This document shows, in pieces, positions 49,070-59,290 of a stretch of 64,000 nucleotides of DNA (position 1 is its first letter; each line of letters starts with the position of its first letter). The notes under the pieces are model-generated. The model searched no databases. It was not told the origin of the DNA and was given only the letters and a program-made list of their open reading frames with translations. The position numbers were made by a program, and so were the translations under genes. The DNA comes from Cryptomeria japonica (lineage: Eukaryota; Streptophyta; Pinopsida; Cupressales; Cupressaceae): NCBI RefSeq assembly GCF_030272615.1, contig NC_081406.1:171390361-171454360 (forward strand). The letters run 5' to 3'.

Positions 49070-49586
49070 GGAGTCCATTTTTGCAGCCCCTGTGGGCCCC
49101 GCAATGTCCCGTAAGCCATCAAAATTCATGAAATTCAAAACATGGGTTTTTGAGATACATACCGCTGCTCCTGTGTCCTCCGGTCATCTGAATGTGCGTA
49201 CACATTCCCCAAGTTGATCCGCCATTGGAATGTTCACCATCTGTCTGCAAGTGTCCTTGTCCAAAGCAACAAATTCTCCTTTTTAGCTAGTGCAAATGAG
49301 CAATTTTCACCCTCTTGGTCTCATTTATAGCTCTTTGTCATTGCATAGATGGATGTGCATCTTCTCCATCTTATGTTGGTCGCGGTCTTGTGCACCTTAC
49401 ATTGCTTGTCCTTCATGCATCCGATCTCTGATTGTCAGTTTGTTCGATCCTATCATTTTTATCGATCAATTGGCCTCTTTTCCGCATGTTTCCGACCAAT
49501 TCCTCGAGGGGGCATGCATATGTCAATTGTTATTGTCCAGGGCATTTTCGTTATTGTTCTTTCAAACAACGCTCAGAATCGCATTG

Positions 49587-49604
49587 TCTCAAAGAGGGGC
49601 AAAA
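49587..49604 (+). other. G1 polypurine tract
   Basis: TCAAAGAGGGGCAAAA directly precedes the TG of the 3' LTR. The identical tract occurs in G2. Confidence 0.88.
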
Positions 49605-51176
49605 TGTAGACACCCAAAAATGGTCAACGCTTGCGAAGTCATACTTTAACATTTGCGCATTGCCTCATTTTAGGTTTTTGCGTCGCATTAACATTTCTCC
49701 TATGTCACGCACTTGGTCTTTATCATTTGCGAACATCGAGTCATTCTTCTATATTCTTCAATCATCTCGTCCTCAAATTTGGTCTTGTCGACAACATTAT
49801 CCAATCATGATTTTGATCAAACTTATCTTGTCGCATCAATGTGCATGCTAATTTGCCATCATTTTGGACATCGTCAATCCTAATTAGGGTTTTGTCCTCT
49901 TATCAATCTTATCAATCTTATCATTTTGGGCATCATCAATCCTAATTAGGGTTTTGTCCTCTTTTCAATCTTGTCACCATGTGATCGATTTGTCATCGAT
50001 CATTGTCATTGTTCGATCTTGTCATTTTGCGATCGATTTGTCATTGATCGTGATTATTTCCAATCTTGTCATCTTGCAATCCATTTTGTCATCGATTCTT
50101 GTCCTCTTGTCAATCTTGTCATTTTTCAACCAATTTGTCATCGATCGTTGTCTGTCTCAATTATGTCAATTTGGATCAATTTGTCATTATTTCTCGTCAA
50201 TTGGCGCATTTATCAAATCATTTTTTGTAGCATTGGTCATTTATCAATTCAAAATCATGACATTAATTATCTTCAATCAAGACCTAATTGTCATTTTCGC
50301 ATTTCTAATTCATCTTCTAGGGTTTTATGATTTATTCATTTAACCTAATTTGCCATTTCTTCCTCTAGGATTACTAAATTATTTATTAACCCTAAGTCTT
50401 CTCATTACAATTAAATCTTTATTTAGTTGGCTAATTATTCTTCCTCTTGTAAATTAATTAATAAATGACAAATTATTAATTAATTTACCTAATTTCCTAT
50501 TTTTCCATCAATTTCTAATTTTCATCAATGTCAATTTTCTTAATTTTCTAATTCCTAATTTCTAATTTCTTCCTTTTTCATCTCCTAATTCTATGGGAAT
50601 GACATTTCAATTTGTCATGAAATTGTCATAATTGATAATCAATCAATTTTGACATGGAATGTGTCATAATTTGTCATCAATTAACAATCAATCAAATTGT
50701 GCATGGAAAGTGCATAATTTGTCATATTTTGTCATATTGATTTGCAATTTCCATTTGAATTTCATCATGCTAATCTTGTCATTTCTCCAATTTCTCTATA
50801 AATTGGATGATTTTCAATCAAAGCTAATCCTAATCCCGAATCCCGAATCCCTAATCCCGAATCCCTATCAGACTATCGAATTTATGCTTCTAGTACTCTT
50901 GAGCTTTTCATCAAAGTCAATCTTGCTTTCAATTGTATGTGCACTTGTAGGTGAGATCCACAAATCCAATTGAAGAGGAAAGAAGAACAATGGAGCCGCA
51001 TGGAAGAAGCATCCAAATCGTCATCTGGTTTGCATGATATTTGCTTTTGAATGCTTTGTTTTTATGTCTCTATTGAGTGTGCTTAGGATTAGATCATTGT
51101 AATGTGTGATTGAGCTAATAATGAATAATATGTCTTTTTATATATTGCTTTGATGATTCTAAATTCCGATGCTACA
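49605..51176 (+). repeat. 3' LTR of G1
   Basis: 1572 bp, partner of 39866-41434, followed by the AATGT duplication. Confidence 0.95.
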
Positions 51177-51181
51177 AATGT

Positions 51182-51670
51182 CATTATTTATCCATTGCTC
51201 AATATTGTTCCACTAGAAAGAAACTCTACAAGCACTCGAGGATGTGACTCAAAAATCTCATGTAGATAGGAATTTAGAACAAATGAAAACTTTTGGTTGC
51301 CTATTGGAGGAAGAGTGCAAATCTTGGTGGCTAATTAGTAACTTTTAATATTCTAGGTTCATTTATTTTGAAAGCTTATTAAAAGAAACAGGTATAGTAG
51401 ATACTTTAAATAGAAACCCCATATAAAATTTATAAAATTTTAATTATATAAAAGCCCTAAATTTTCCAAGATCTTTATCATGTGGTGCTTGTAAAGCATG
51501 TACAATTTTTAAAGAATCAACATGGGAAGAAAGCACGGAGAATGAAAAAAATTAGGGAAGGAACATGCATATATCTAGAAACAAAGGTTTACATTTTCCT
51601 TCATGGTGATGATAATCTTCACACAAATCTATCTACAAATAATTATTAATGCTCCTTCTTCCTAGCTCCC
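51182..51670. other. spacer, no gene seen
   Basis: Internal leader of the family X Copia element by position (it follows its PBS on the minus strand). No coding motif seen. Confidence 0.45.
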
Positions 51671-51686
51671 AAACTCTGATACCATA

Positions 51687-52061
51687 TGAAAATTATAGTT
51701 GAACCTACAAACAAAGTATAGATTAGGTAGGAAAGAAGAAATAAAACTTGCAGAAAAAGAGATATGGAGAAAAGAATAGAGTTTGGACTTGAATAAAATT
51801 AAAAATTCAGATTAACTATTGCAAAATGCTTGTCATAAAATATTACACAAATGAACTGTTGTAATGCATTAATTAAGGCATGAAATTACGATGAAGATCT
51901 ACAACATAAATGCTAATTTGCATTCTTTCTTGATGATGCAGAGAGAGTTATAATATAAATCTTATTTGTTAGCTTAAACATAATGTGCACCTAATAACCA
52001 TGCAATAGAGATTGTTTCCCATAAATCACAAAGATGTCGATGAAGAAAATTAACGCTAACA
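51687..52061 (-). repeat. Copia 5' LTR (family X) with PBS
   Basis: Reverse-orientation homologue of 38771-39132. On the minus strand it starts TGTTAGCGTTAATTTTC and ends ATAATTTTCA, followed by TGGTATCAGAGTTTG (51684-51670), an initiator-Met PBS. The element's remaining internal part is cut short at the G1 insertion site. Confidence 0.75.
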
Positions 52062-52089
52062 AATTATAGGGTGTAAAGATGAAGTCATT

Positions 52090-52290
52090 CTATTAGGGGT
52101 GACCCATGTAGTTCAACGGTTAAAACACTTGCTTGGTGAAACCGCCACCAAGGTTCAAATCCCCACTGGGCTGCTATGCTTGCATGCTTGGTACTTTCTT
52201 TGGGCTAGCATGCATATGGATTTGAACAACAATAGTGTTCATTTAACCTATAGAATTTATTTGGCATCTATATAAAAAAATTAAATTTTA
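52090..52290 (+). mobile_element. tRNA-derived SINE-like element
   Basis: A box-like TAGTTCAACGGTTA (about 52110) and B box GGTTCAAATCCC (about 52153) at tRNA spacing, then a unique body and an A-rich end. No clear target duplication. It lies 35 bp upstream of the second SINE. Confidence 0.6.
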
Positions 52291-52325
52291 ACATGAAAGT
52301 AAATGTTAAAATTAAATCAAGAATT

Positions 52326-52600
52326 GTCCAAGGGGTTGAGCTTAACTGGTTAAAACACTGGGTTCTCACTGTGGAGACCCAAGTTCAATTCCCAATAGGG
52401 ACATCTGAAGTGGAATTCTAAGTTGTGACTCTTGGCCTTCCATAGGATGGGGAAGGTCTTAGGGTCAATCTAATCAAACTGAATAATAATAATAATTCAA
52501 AGATATGTAATGGGGATGGGGCCCCCTACTGTGTCCCCACTGGTTCATAGCTCCAGTCAAAAGCTATTCAGGCTTCGGCCAATTACCGATCAAAAAAAAA
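52326..52600 (+). mobile_element. tRNA-derived SINE (Au-like) with 17-bp target duplication
   Basis: Head: GAGCTTAACTGGTTA (A box, about 52338) and AAGTTCAATTCCC (B box, about 52380), the RNA polymerase III promoter. The body includes TTAGGGTCAATCTAATCAAA and a (AAT)n stretch and ends in poly(A). AAATTAAATCAAGAATT flanks both sides (52309-52325 and 52601-52617). The style of the head recalls plant Au SINEs; family membership is inference. Confidence 0.85.
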
Positions 52601-53102
52601 AAATTAAATCAAGAATTAACCTAAAAGTAAATGTTGAAAATAAACTAGAAACTATGTTAAAACCCTAGAGTTGAGGAAGTAGAGTACTAGTGAATTTAAC
52701 CCAAACAATTTCTTTGAAATATATATAAAATTTAAAATTTATTTGAATGCAGAACATGTGGAAATCTAAATTTTATTAAAATTATGTTAGTGTGAAATAT
52801 GATTTTATCCTAACTAGTTCTTACTTAGAACCTATTCACATGTTAATTTTTTTTTTTTTTTTTTTTTATGGTAAGTGCTATCAAGTATGGGGATAGCGCC
52901 CTCTATTAAAATACTAAAAAATTACATCAAGTTTCATCACCCACATATGACAAAAGGCGGGTGAATCTATTCATCCTAACAACCTTAAGACCCAACATTC
53001 CAATTTAATATCAACATAAAAGTCAGAGACAAAGACCAAAGCAAATTGACCCAACTATAACGGACATATACAGAGACAGGGTATTGACCAAATGCAGGGC
53101 AG

Positions 53103-53645
53103 TTATTCTCCCCAAAGAGCTTGGAGAATCAGAGATGCATATTTTCCAAGGCTGATAACATTTGCAATAGAGGTAGAAGGGAACCACCATTCATCTGAGT
53201 TAGTAGCGCGCCTAAAGGGGTCTATGTTCCCATTCAAGACCACACACCTGAATATCTCCCAAGCATTTTCCACAAAGATCTTCATTCGCTCCCTTTCCTC
53301 AGCCTTCTCCAATCTTCTTTGCTTTGTTCTTCCCTTATCATTGTTCTCAGAATCCGACCCATCCTCCCCCTCTTCCTCTTCTAAATTGTTTGCATCCTCA
53401 CTAGAATCCAAGGGTAAATAGTACTCGGGTTGGAAATATGTTTTAAGTATGCTGACCTTTGTGTTTTCATCCAAGCCGAGGATACCATTGACAACAATAT
53501 TCCTAATGGATGGCTTCACAAAACCACACATCAGCTCAATAGACCTCTCCCTTAAGTCGATGATGTCAACTAAGGGAAGCACCACTACTTCATAGATGAG
53601 TGCATAGCACCAGTGCATGTCAAAATTTAGAGTAATCCCCATCAA
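53103..53645 (-). CDS. LINE A downstream ORF (ORF3), unknown
   Basis: I do not recognise this protein. 180 codons are open downstream of the ORF2 stop. It begins in-frame at MGITLNFDMHWCYALIYEVV; the reading extends upstream through one TAG where copy B has Gln. Notable parts: ELMCGFVKPSIRNIVVNGIL, a very acidic stretch SSEDANNLEEEEGEDGSDSE, a basic segment KQRRLEKAEERERMKIF, and NIDPFRRATNSDEWWFPS. Copy B (59803-59282) matches at about 85% of residues. It could be a third LINE ORF or a captured host exon. Confidence 0.5.
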   Translation of the reverse strand: MMGITLNFDMHWCYALIYEVVVLPLVDIIDLRERSIELMCGFVKPSIRNIVVNGILGLDENTKVSILKTYFQPEYYLPLDSSEDANNLEEEEGEDGSDSENNDKGRTKQRRLEKAEERERMKIFVENAWEIFRCVVLNGNIDPFRRATNSDEWWFPSTSIANVISLGKYASLILQALWGE

Positions 53646-54032
53646 CCCCTAGATTACCTCATACACACACTCCTCTGTTACGAATAGACTTTGGATTTGA
53701 GCACCCACATGCATTTCACAATTGACATAGCTGATTCCTCCAAAATGTGCCATTATCCAGGCTCATCAATACTGGCGGTATCATATTGTGAGGCATTTCT
53801 TTATAGAACCGGCTATCTCTGGAAGTTTCCTTTTCCAAATCCCCAAAAAAATAGAGTATTGATATTGTTGCCCAATTTGCTCAGAAAGAATAATGTGATT
53901 GTGTTGCCACTACTTCAGAAAATCATACTTCAATCTTCTTTTTGGGATATAGATTGCAGTGACATCCAATCATATTACCATGTGACTGATCCAGAGTCTA
54001 GTCTAGTGCCACCACAATCCCGAGTACTTGTC

Positions 54033-54218
54033 TCAATTGATACCATCATGTGAAGCATCCATTTTGATGTGATTAGTTATGTCATTGCTTGCAGAGTGTT
54101 TGTCAAAGGTAATCTTGTTATCATTACATACCACGACCGAGTTTGCAAGGTAATCGGCCAAGCAGTTCCCTTCCTGGTACACATGTTTAATCTCAAAAGT
54201 GTCAATCAATTCCAACAT
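54033..54218 (-). pseudogene. LINE A RNase H C-terminal piece
   Basis: Reads EIKHVYQEGNCLADYLANSV, with the last catalytic Asp of RNase H, and stops TGA after MDASHDGIN. The same stop is present in copy B, so it is the natural end of ORF2. Confidence 0.8.
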
Positions 54219-54317
54219 ATGATTTATTCGAGGGAGCCATTTGCATAACTTCTAGAATTGGAACCTTGATTTGGTAATGCCATTTATAATTATTTGGGAA
54301 TCTCCCTCAATGAGTAT

Positions 54318-55144
54318 TGTTTGTGGTGAAAGTGGAAACAACAATATTGAAAGACTAAATGAATTCAACCACAAAACCCTAGCCTAACAACAACAAAGAT
54401 CCACCATAACATATGAAGATTACCTAAGACAATGCAAATCAAATGAAATCACAAAGATTATACCATCACATGTCCAATAGGGTTTGTATCTCCATTATTC
54501 CTATCTCCATTGATCTTGCTTGATATATTTGCTCTCAAATTTTATGTGTGCACAAGAGCTCAACAAAGAACGAAATTGTGGTTGCAAGTAGGCTTGATCG
54601 CATATGAAAGTTTGAAAGCGTAGAGTCCTTGATTAGCTAATTAGAATGATTGAATTGAATGATTAGTTGATTAGAATGAATAGAATGACTAGGGTTGATA
54701 ATGAAGGAAGCATCTCCTTATATAGAAGACGCTATAAGAAATGGAGGGATGAGATTAAGAGGTGTAAAAGATAAATGGTCGATTAGGATTGGAAGGTAGG
54801 TAAAAGAAATAATAAAATAATGAGAGGGTAGGTAGTGTAGGAATTAAGAGATGAATGACATGTGTCATAGGTGGAAAAGGCTAATGAATTAATTAAATAA
54901 ATAAATATTTATTTAATTAATAGAAGAAGTGGGATCGATTAAATAAATGAGATATTTATTTAATTAGGGAAAATGATCATTTAAATAAATAAATGTATTT
55001 ATTTAAATGAGAAATGAGGCTAGAAGAGGATAAATGAATTAATTAAATAAATAAAGATTTATTTAATTAATAGAAGAATTAGGCTTAAACAATTAAATAA
55101 ATAAAGATATTTATTTAATTAGACATGACAATTTTAGGTGTCTA
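54318..55144 (-). repeat. 3' LTR of G2
   Basis: On the minus strand it starts TGTAGACACCTAAAATTGTC and ends CACCACAAACA. Its left edge is defined by loss of homology with LINE copy B. 54890-55125 holds several imperfect repeats of ATTTATTTAATTAA palindromic words. Only the first 15 bp resemble the G1 LTR. Confidence 0.75.
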
Positions 55145-55162
55145 CATTTTGCCCCTCTTTGA
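55145..55162 (-). other. G2 polypurine tract
   Basis: Minus strand TCAAAGAGGGGCAAAA next to TGTAGACACC, identical to G1. Confidence 0.88.
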
Positions 55163-56282
55163 GACAATGCAGCTTGTTGCGTTGTTTCAAAGAAGATAAG
55201 ATGAATTGATACAAAGTTGCCCCAAGATGGGAAGGATATTCCCCCTCGAGAGATTGGATGAAAATGTCAGGGAAGATCATAGACAATCTCTCGATAAGAA
55301 AGGGTAGAATGGAATGACCGGATAAAGTGACAGAGTCACAGGATAAAGAAGACTGACTGGGGAAACTAGGGATAGGGATAGGGATAAGGTAGTCTATAAG
55401 ATAGACCATGAGGGGAAAACATCCTCATTGTCATCCACACATCCAAGAGATCAGAGTGCAGAGAGAGAAGAGAGCAGTCAACAGCGATGGCCTTGGTTCA
55501 TAGATTCGATCGTGTTCGCCGATTTCAGAGGCCAGCAGATGCAAGAAAGCCAGTAAGTACCACAAAACCTCATTGTACTTTGTTGCATTAATTATTGTCA
55601 TAAATGCATGTCAAGTAGAGCAATAAATGCACTTTAGGTAGATTGCAAAAAAAGGTCAAGCGGGGGGAAAACTCCAAGGCGCATCTACGTTAGTGCCAAG
55701 CGCGACTGGGTAGGCTAGGTGCGTTTGTGTTTGTGCCAGGCGTGTCTATGAATGTAATAGTGTCTGTGATCAATGTGAGTGTATCTATGATGTACAAGCA
55801 TGTTCATGCAGTATGCAAGTGCATTTATGTCATTAAGGCACGTTTATGTCTTCAAGGTCGAATCGGCAGTTCTGCAATAAACATACATTGTCAATTGGAT
55901 AAGCTGCTGAGAGGATACACTCAAGCAAGTCCTCTATGGAAGTCTAGGATAGCAGATAGGGATAGGATTGACAATTCTGTGATAGAACATACATTCCCAA
56001 TTAGGAAACTACTCAAGAGGATACACTCAAGCAGAGGCCCTATGATAGGATAGATTAAGGCACTTTGTGATGAACAGGGAGTACCACTAGGATAAGAAGC
56101 AACACTTTGTGATGAACAGGGAATGTTACTAGGATAGAAAGCAGTAATTTGTGATGAATAGGGAGTACCACTAGGACTGACACAAGTGATTTGCTTGACT
56201 GCAATAGGACCTACCTATGCTAGAGTCACGCGAGATATTCCCTTCGACTCAGAGTTTGCGAGCATAGCTGACATTTGAGAAT
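55163..56282. other. G2 internal 3' region with short tandem repeats
   Basis: No gene seen. About three units of roughly 51 bp with CTTTGTGATGAACAGGGA lie at 56053-56190, and two looser units with GAGGATACACTCAAGCA at 55910-56030. Confidence 0.6.
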
Positions 56283-57189
56283 AGAGCAGCAGTTCAAGCT
56301 ATGGGCTTGCAATATATTATGTATGTGCCTAAGTTTCGGGCAAACATGGGATTGCTGACTATGCTAGCTAAGAGATGGCACTCAGAGACTTGTACTTTTT
56401 ATTTTTCTATGGGTGAGATGACAATCACCTTAGAGGATGTATATAGGATACTGCAAATATCGATCGATGGGGAGTTAGTTCCTTACAACCGAGAGGGAGA
56501 CAAGGATGCAGTGAGATGAGTGTTCCAGGATCCAGGACTAGAGATGAGAGATGGACACGTGGCTTGGGATACCATGACACGTACTGGATTAGTGCTACCG
56601 GCAGTGTTGGTAGGAGTGATCAGTGGGTTCCTGTGTCTAGATAGGGCAACATGAGGGTTGGTTGTGAGATGGGGGAGGATGAGCTACTATCCTTGAGAGA
56701 GATCTTCTAGGGACAAGAAGATGAGATCCAGGATCTGGAGAGGGAGACAACTAGACTCAGGAGATAGCTAAGGGATACTAAGCGAGAGAGGGATCAGGCT
56801 ATTCGGTGCTATACAGAGGATGAGACAACACTGAGGACAGGGAGGTAGGAAGTAGAGGACACAGGAGCTGGATACGCCTATGTTTTGTGGGTCGGGGAGG
56901 AGATATGTTACTGGAGAGACCTATACTATGGAGTGGTGCCACCAGAGCAGCGAGCGAGGAGCTTCCGGAGACCATCGCGGACTGCGACAACTACTGGAGG
57001 GAGCGACAGGTGATAGGCATCTAGCGGTGGGGTTATGGGTCCTCCACCACCACTAGATAGAGGGGGTAGGAGAGATGATCCTAGGGCAGGTCCTTCCAGG
57101 GCTCAGACTCCGTCGAGGCCACCTGGCTCCAAGGGAGGGAGTTCATCATAGCCTTAGAGGGCTCCCTATGTATCGGTTTTTGTACCATT
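56283..57189 (+). pseudogene. antisense plant mobile domain (PMD) ORF
   Basis: On the plus strand, opposite to the G2 gag-pol sense, 56301-56519 reads MGLQYIMYVPKFRANMGLLT, KRWHSETCTFYFSMGEMTIT, LEDVYRILQISIDGELVPYN. This is the plant mobile domain (aminotransferase-like, PF10536) signature: ERWRxETxTFHxxxGEMTITLxDVxxxLxxxIDG. After a TGA (an Arg codon by one change) the frame continues VFQDPGLEMRDGHVAWDTMT, LPAVLVGVISGFLC, with further stops. Then, in another frame, a charged coiled coil (EDEIQDLERETTRLRR, KRERDQAIRCYTED) and a Pro/Ser/Gly-rich tail (PPPPLDRGG, GPSRAQTPSRPPGSKG). PMD proteins act in gene silencing and genome stability in plants, and PMDs are known inside Gypsy elements. Broken here. 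Confidence 0.8.
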
Positions 57190-58941
57190 TTGTATGATGA
57201 TGTAGACACCTTCGGGTGATTGTAGCCATATGATTTTGACATCATTGTATCATGACACTTATGATTTTGATATATATATGAGATGATTCATCCTTGCAAC
57301 AGCTATATGCATGTGTACCTATGTGATTCTTATGATATGTTTTATGATGATGATTTTATGTGATGCTTATGATATGGATGCAAATATGTACATGATGCAA
57401 TGCAGTTATTTGTGTTCTTTTATGTTTTATATATGTTATGCATATGTGAATGTGAATGTGAACGTATGAAATGTAGATGAATATGATAATGTACATAACT
57501 ATTGACATGATGCAAATGTAAAATGTGCTAACATGCGGTGTGTGCAAGATGTGATGTAATTGTGATATCTATATGTATGTATGAAATGCTTAATATGTGG
57601 TAATGCAGGTGCAACTACATGAAATGCAAATGTTTTTGGTGTGTCATTATACTCTATCATGTGATAGCAGGCTACACAGACTCGGGAAGGACGATGGAGG
57701 TCAATCAAGAAAGGGAGATGGAAGATAGAAGATATGAAAGTGAAAAGAGCTTCTTGTGCATTATCATCATTGAGCTTTATTATGGCAAGTAGGTTATGAC
57801 AATCCAAACATAGGTTTGATCCAGAAAGTCATTATACTCGTTTGCATGGAGATCAGACAGTCGCAAACAAGGAATACCCATGTTCATACTAGACTCACAA
57901 TGTCCTCATATCCTTGGACAAGTCATAGAATTACTAAGAGACAATCCACAGACAACAAAGAAAACAATAGGTGACGATACCCCATCCTCGCCTTTCTAGT
58001 CAAAGACATCCTAGAGATAAAATCTCTAGTCATAGACATCCCGAAAAAGCTAAAAGACATGTCACCAAAAATATAAAATCAAAAGAAAACCAAGACTTGA
58101 CACCAACATCCACTGTAGTCCTCAAGTTTTAGTGTCTCTTGTCACTTGTATAAGTCTATTTGATTGTGGCCAGAATGTTTACTTTCAAAAAATGATAGAT
58201 AGCACTGAACCATAATATTGTCTGAGTCTGTTGAAATATTTGATTTGTTGAATCCCATTGTTGCTTGTGTCTCATATGAAACTGACTGGATCCATGAAAC
58301 TGATACTTTAATGCAGAGAAGATGGAACTTTATTGTGGATATGTGATGCAAGTGTTTCTTTATTATGGATTATGCGTGGATAGACTGAAGAAAACTGGAA
58401 GAAGCTGTACTCCTCGAAACGTGTGATGCTCTCAGTTCCACACCCATCACTAGACGTAGGATTTTCCTTAGCCACAGATGGGAGCTGATTTATTATGGAT
58501 GGAAAGTGGTGAAAAGGAGGGATTATTATGAATGGCTAACCAATCTTAGGTAGATCAATAACAAGCCATGATGGGAATGGGTAAGTTTATTATGGATGGA
58601 TAGGTTGTGAGTGTGTGCAAAGTGAAAAGATGAGATGAATCCTGAAGGAGGTAGGAGCAATGTCTCTACACATGGCGTTGGTGACCCGATTTTCACCATG
58701 GTACTTGCCCAGGGCACCACCGGAGTGGTTTTCACCATTGAACGAAATTATTTCTCTTTACTTTTTTCGATTTTTTTCAAATTTTTTTGTGTCACAAGGG
58801 GCCTATTTGCCAGGTTGTCACCAAGTAACGATTTTTTTATGTTTTTTTATTTTTTTGTATTTTTTGAATTTTTTGAATTTTTTGTATTTTTTTTTTTTTT
58901 TTGTATTTTTTTGTTATTTTGAATTAGGATACTCTGAAGAG
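57190..58941. other. G2 internal region between PMD ORF and integrase
   Basis: No gene seen. 57240-57640 is rich in TGATG/ATATG words. At 58680-58830 the minus strand carries GGTGACAACCTGGCAAATAG and GGGCAAGTACCATGGTGAAA, homologous to G1 at 46500-46600. Confidence 0.6.
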
Positions 58942-59290
58942 CTATGTGTAAAACTTGTGAAGGTGCATGTTGTTGATAGGATCCTCCAAAGGTTCACCAT
59001 CTGGAGTTGAAAGTTGATATGCACCGGATCCATAGGATGTTGTAATGATGTAAGGACCAAGCCAATTTGGTTCGAACTTGCCCTTCTTCTCTCTGTCTTG
59101 CTGATTTTTAGGATTTTCCCTTAGAACTAAGTCACCCACCTCAAATGTGTGAGGCTTGACCTTACGATTGTAGTTGCATTTTTCCTTGATTGAATGATAT
59201 GTACCTCGAGCAACTGTCTTCCTTGATAAAGGAACTGAGATAGAATTACTAATGTGTGGACTACATAGACCCATATGTGTGTCACCTAAA
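58942..59290 (-). pseudogene. Gypsy integrase C-terminal end
   Basis: Reads CNYNRKVKPHTFEVGDLVLR, KGKFEPNWLGPYIITTSYGS, GAYQLSTPDGEPLEDPINNM and HLHKFYT-stop. This is the GPY/F-type C-terminal domain of Ty3/Gypsy integrase. The DGEPLxxPIN...KFY ending is typical of the Tat lineage. The catalytic DDE part is lost at the junction with LINE B. Confidence 0.88.

Larger units (their letters stand above)
39866..51176 (+). mobile_element. G1: complete pol-less Gypsy (Tat-like) LTR element, 11.3 kb
   Basis: LTRs at 39866-41434 and 49605-51176 start TGTAGACACCC and end GATGCTACA. They are flanked by a perfect AATGT target duplication (39861-39865, 51177-51181), with a PBS-like TGG box after the 5' LTR and a PPT before the 3' LTR. 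Hand comparison of the first 390 bp of the LTRs gives about eight substitutions and one 10-bp indel, so the insertion is fairly recent. The internal 8.2 kb contains one long Gln/Pro-rich ORF, repeat arrays and long untranslated regions, but no protease, RT, RNase H or integrase. Its terminal signals match element G2 at 54.3-59.3 kb, which encodes a Ty3/Gypsy integrase. Confidence 0.93.
52847..54317 (-). mobile_element. LINE copy A, 3' end with poly(A)
   Basis: On the minus strand it runs from the RNase H C-terminus (54218-54033) through a downstream ORF to a 3' end marked by a 21-base T run (52847-52867, poly-A on the minus strand). It is homologous to 59295-60440 in LINE copy B, roughly 88% by eye. 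It is cut at 54317 by the LTR of G2, at a point where copy B continues with CCTTGGAGATACC. Confidence 0.85.
54318..59290 (-). mobile_element. G2: 5'-truncated Ty3/Gypsy (Tat-like) element
   Basis: Minus-strand order: end of integrase (59290-58942), 3.8 kb of internal sequence holding an antisense plant-mobile-domain ORF, PPT (55160-55145) and 3' LTR (55144-54318). The 5' LTR, gag and most of pol are missing; the right edge joins the 3' end of LINE copy B. Terminal TGTAGACACC and PPT are those of G1. An extra antisense ORF between pol and 3' LTR is a known trait of the Tat lineage. Confidence 0.8.

Noticed and set aside
52090-52400. Possible tRNA genes (A and B boxes)
   Set aside because: No cloverleaf with acceptor stem can be made; poly(A) tail and TSD show that they are SINE heads.
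58660-59010. 116-codon Phe-rich frame with apparent transmembrane segments
   Set aside because: Produced by poly-T stretches in G2 untranslated sequence; overlaps a second frame equally open.
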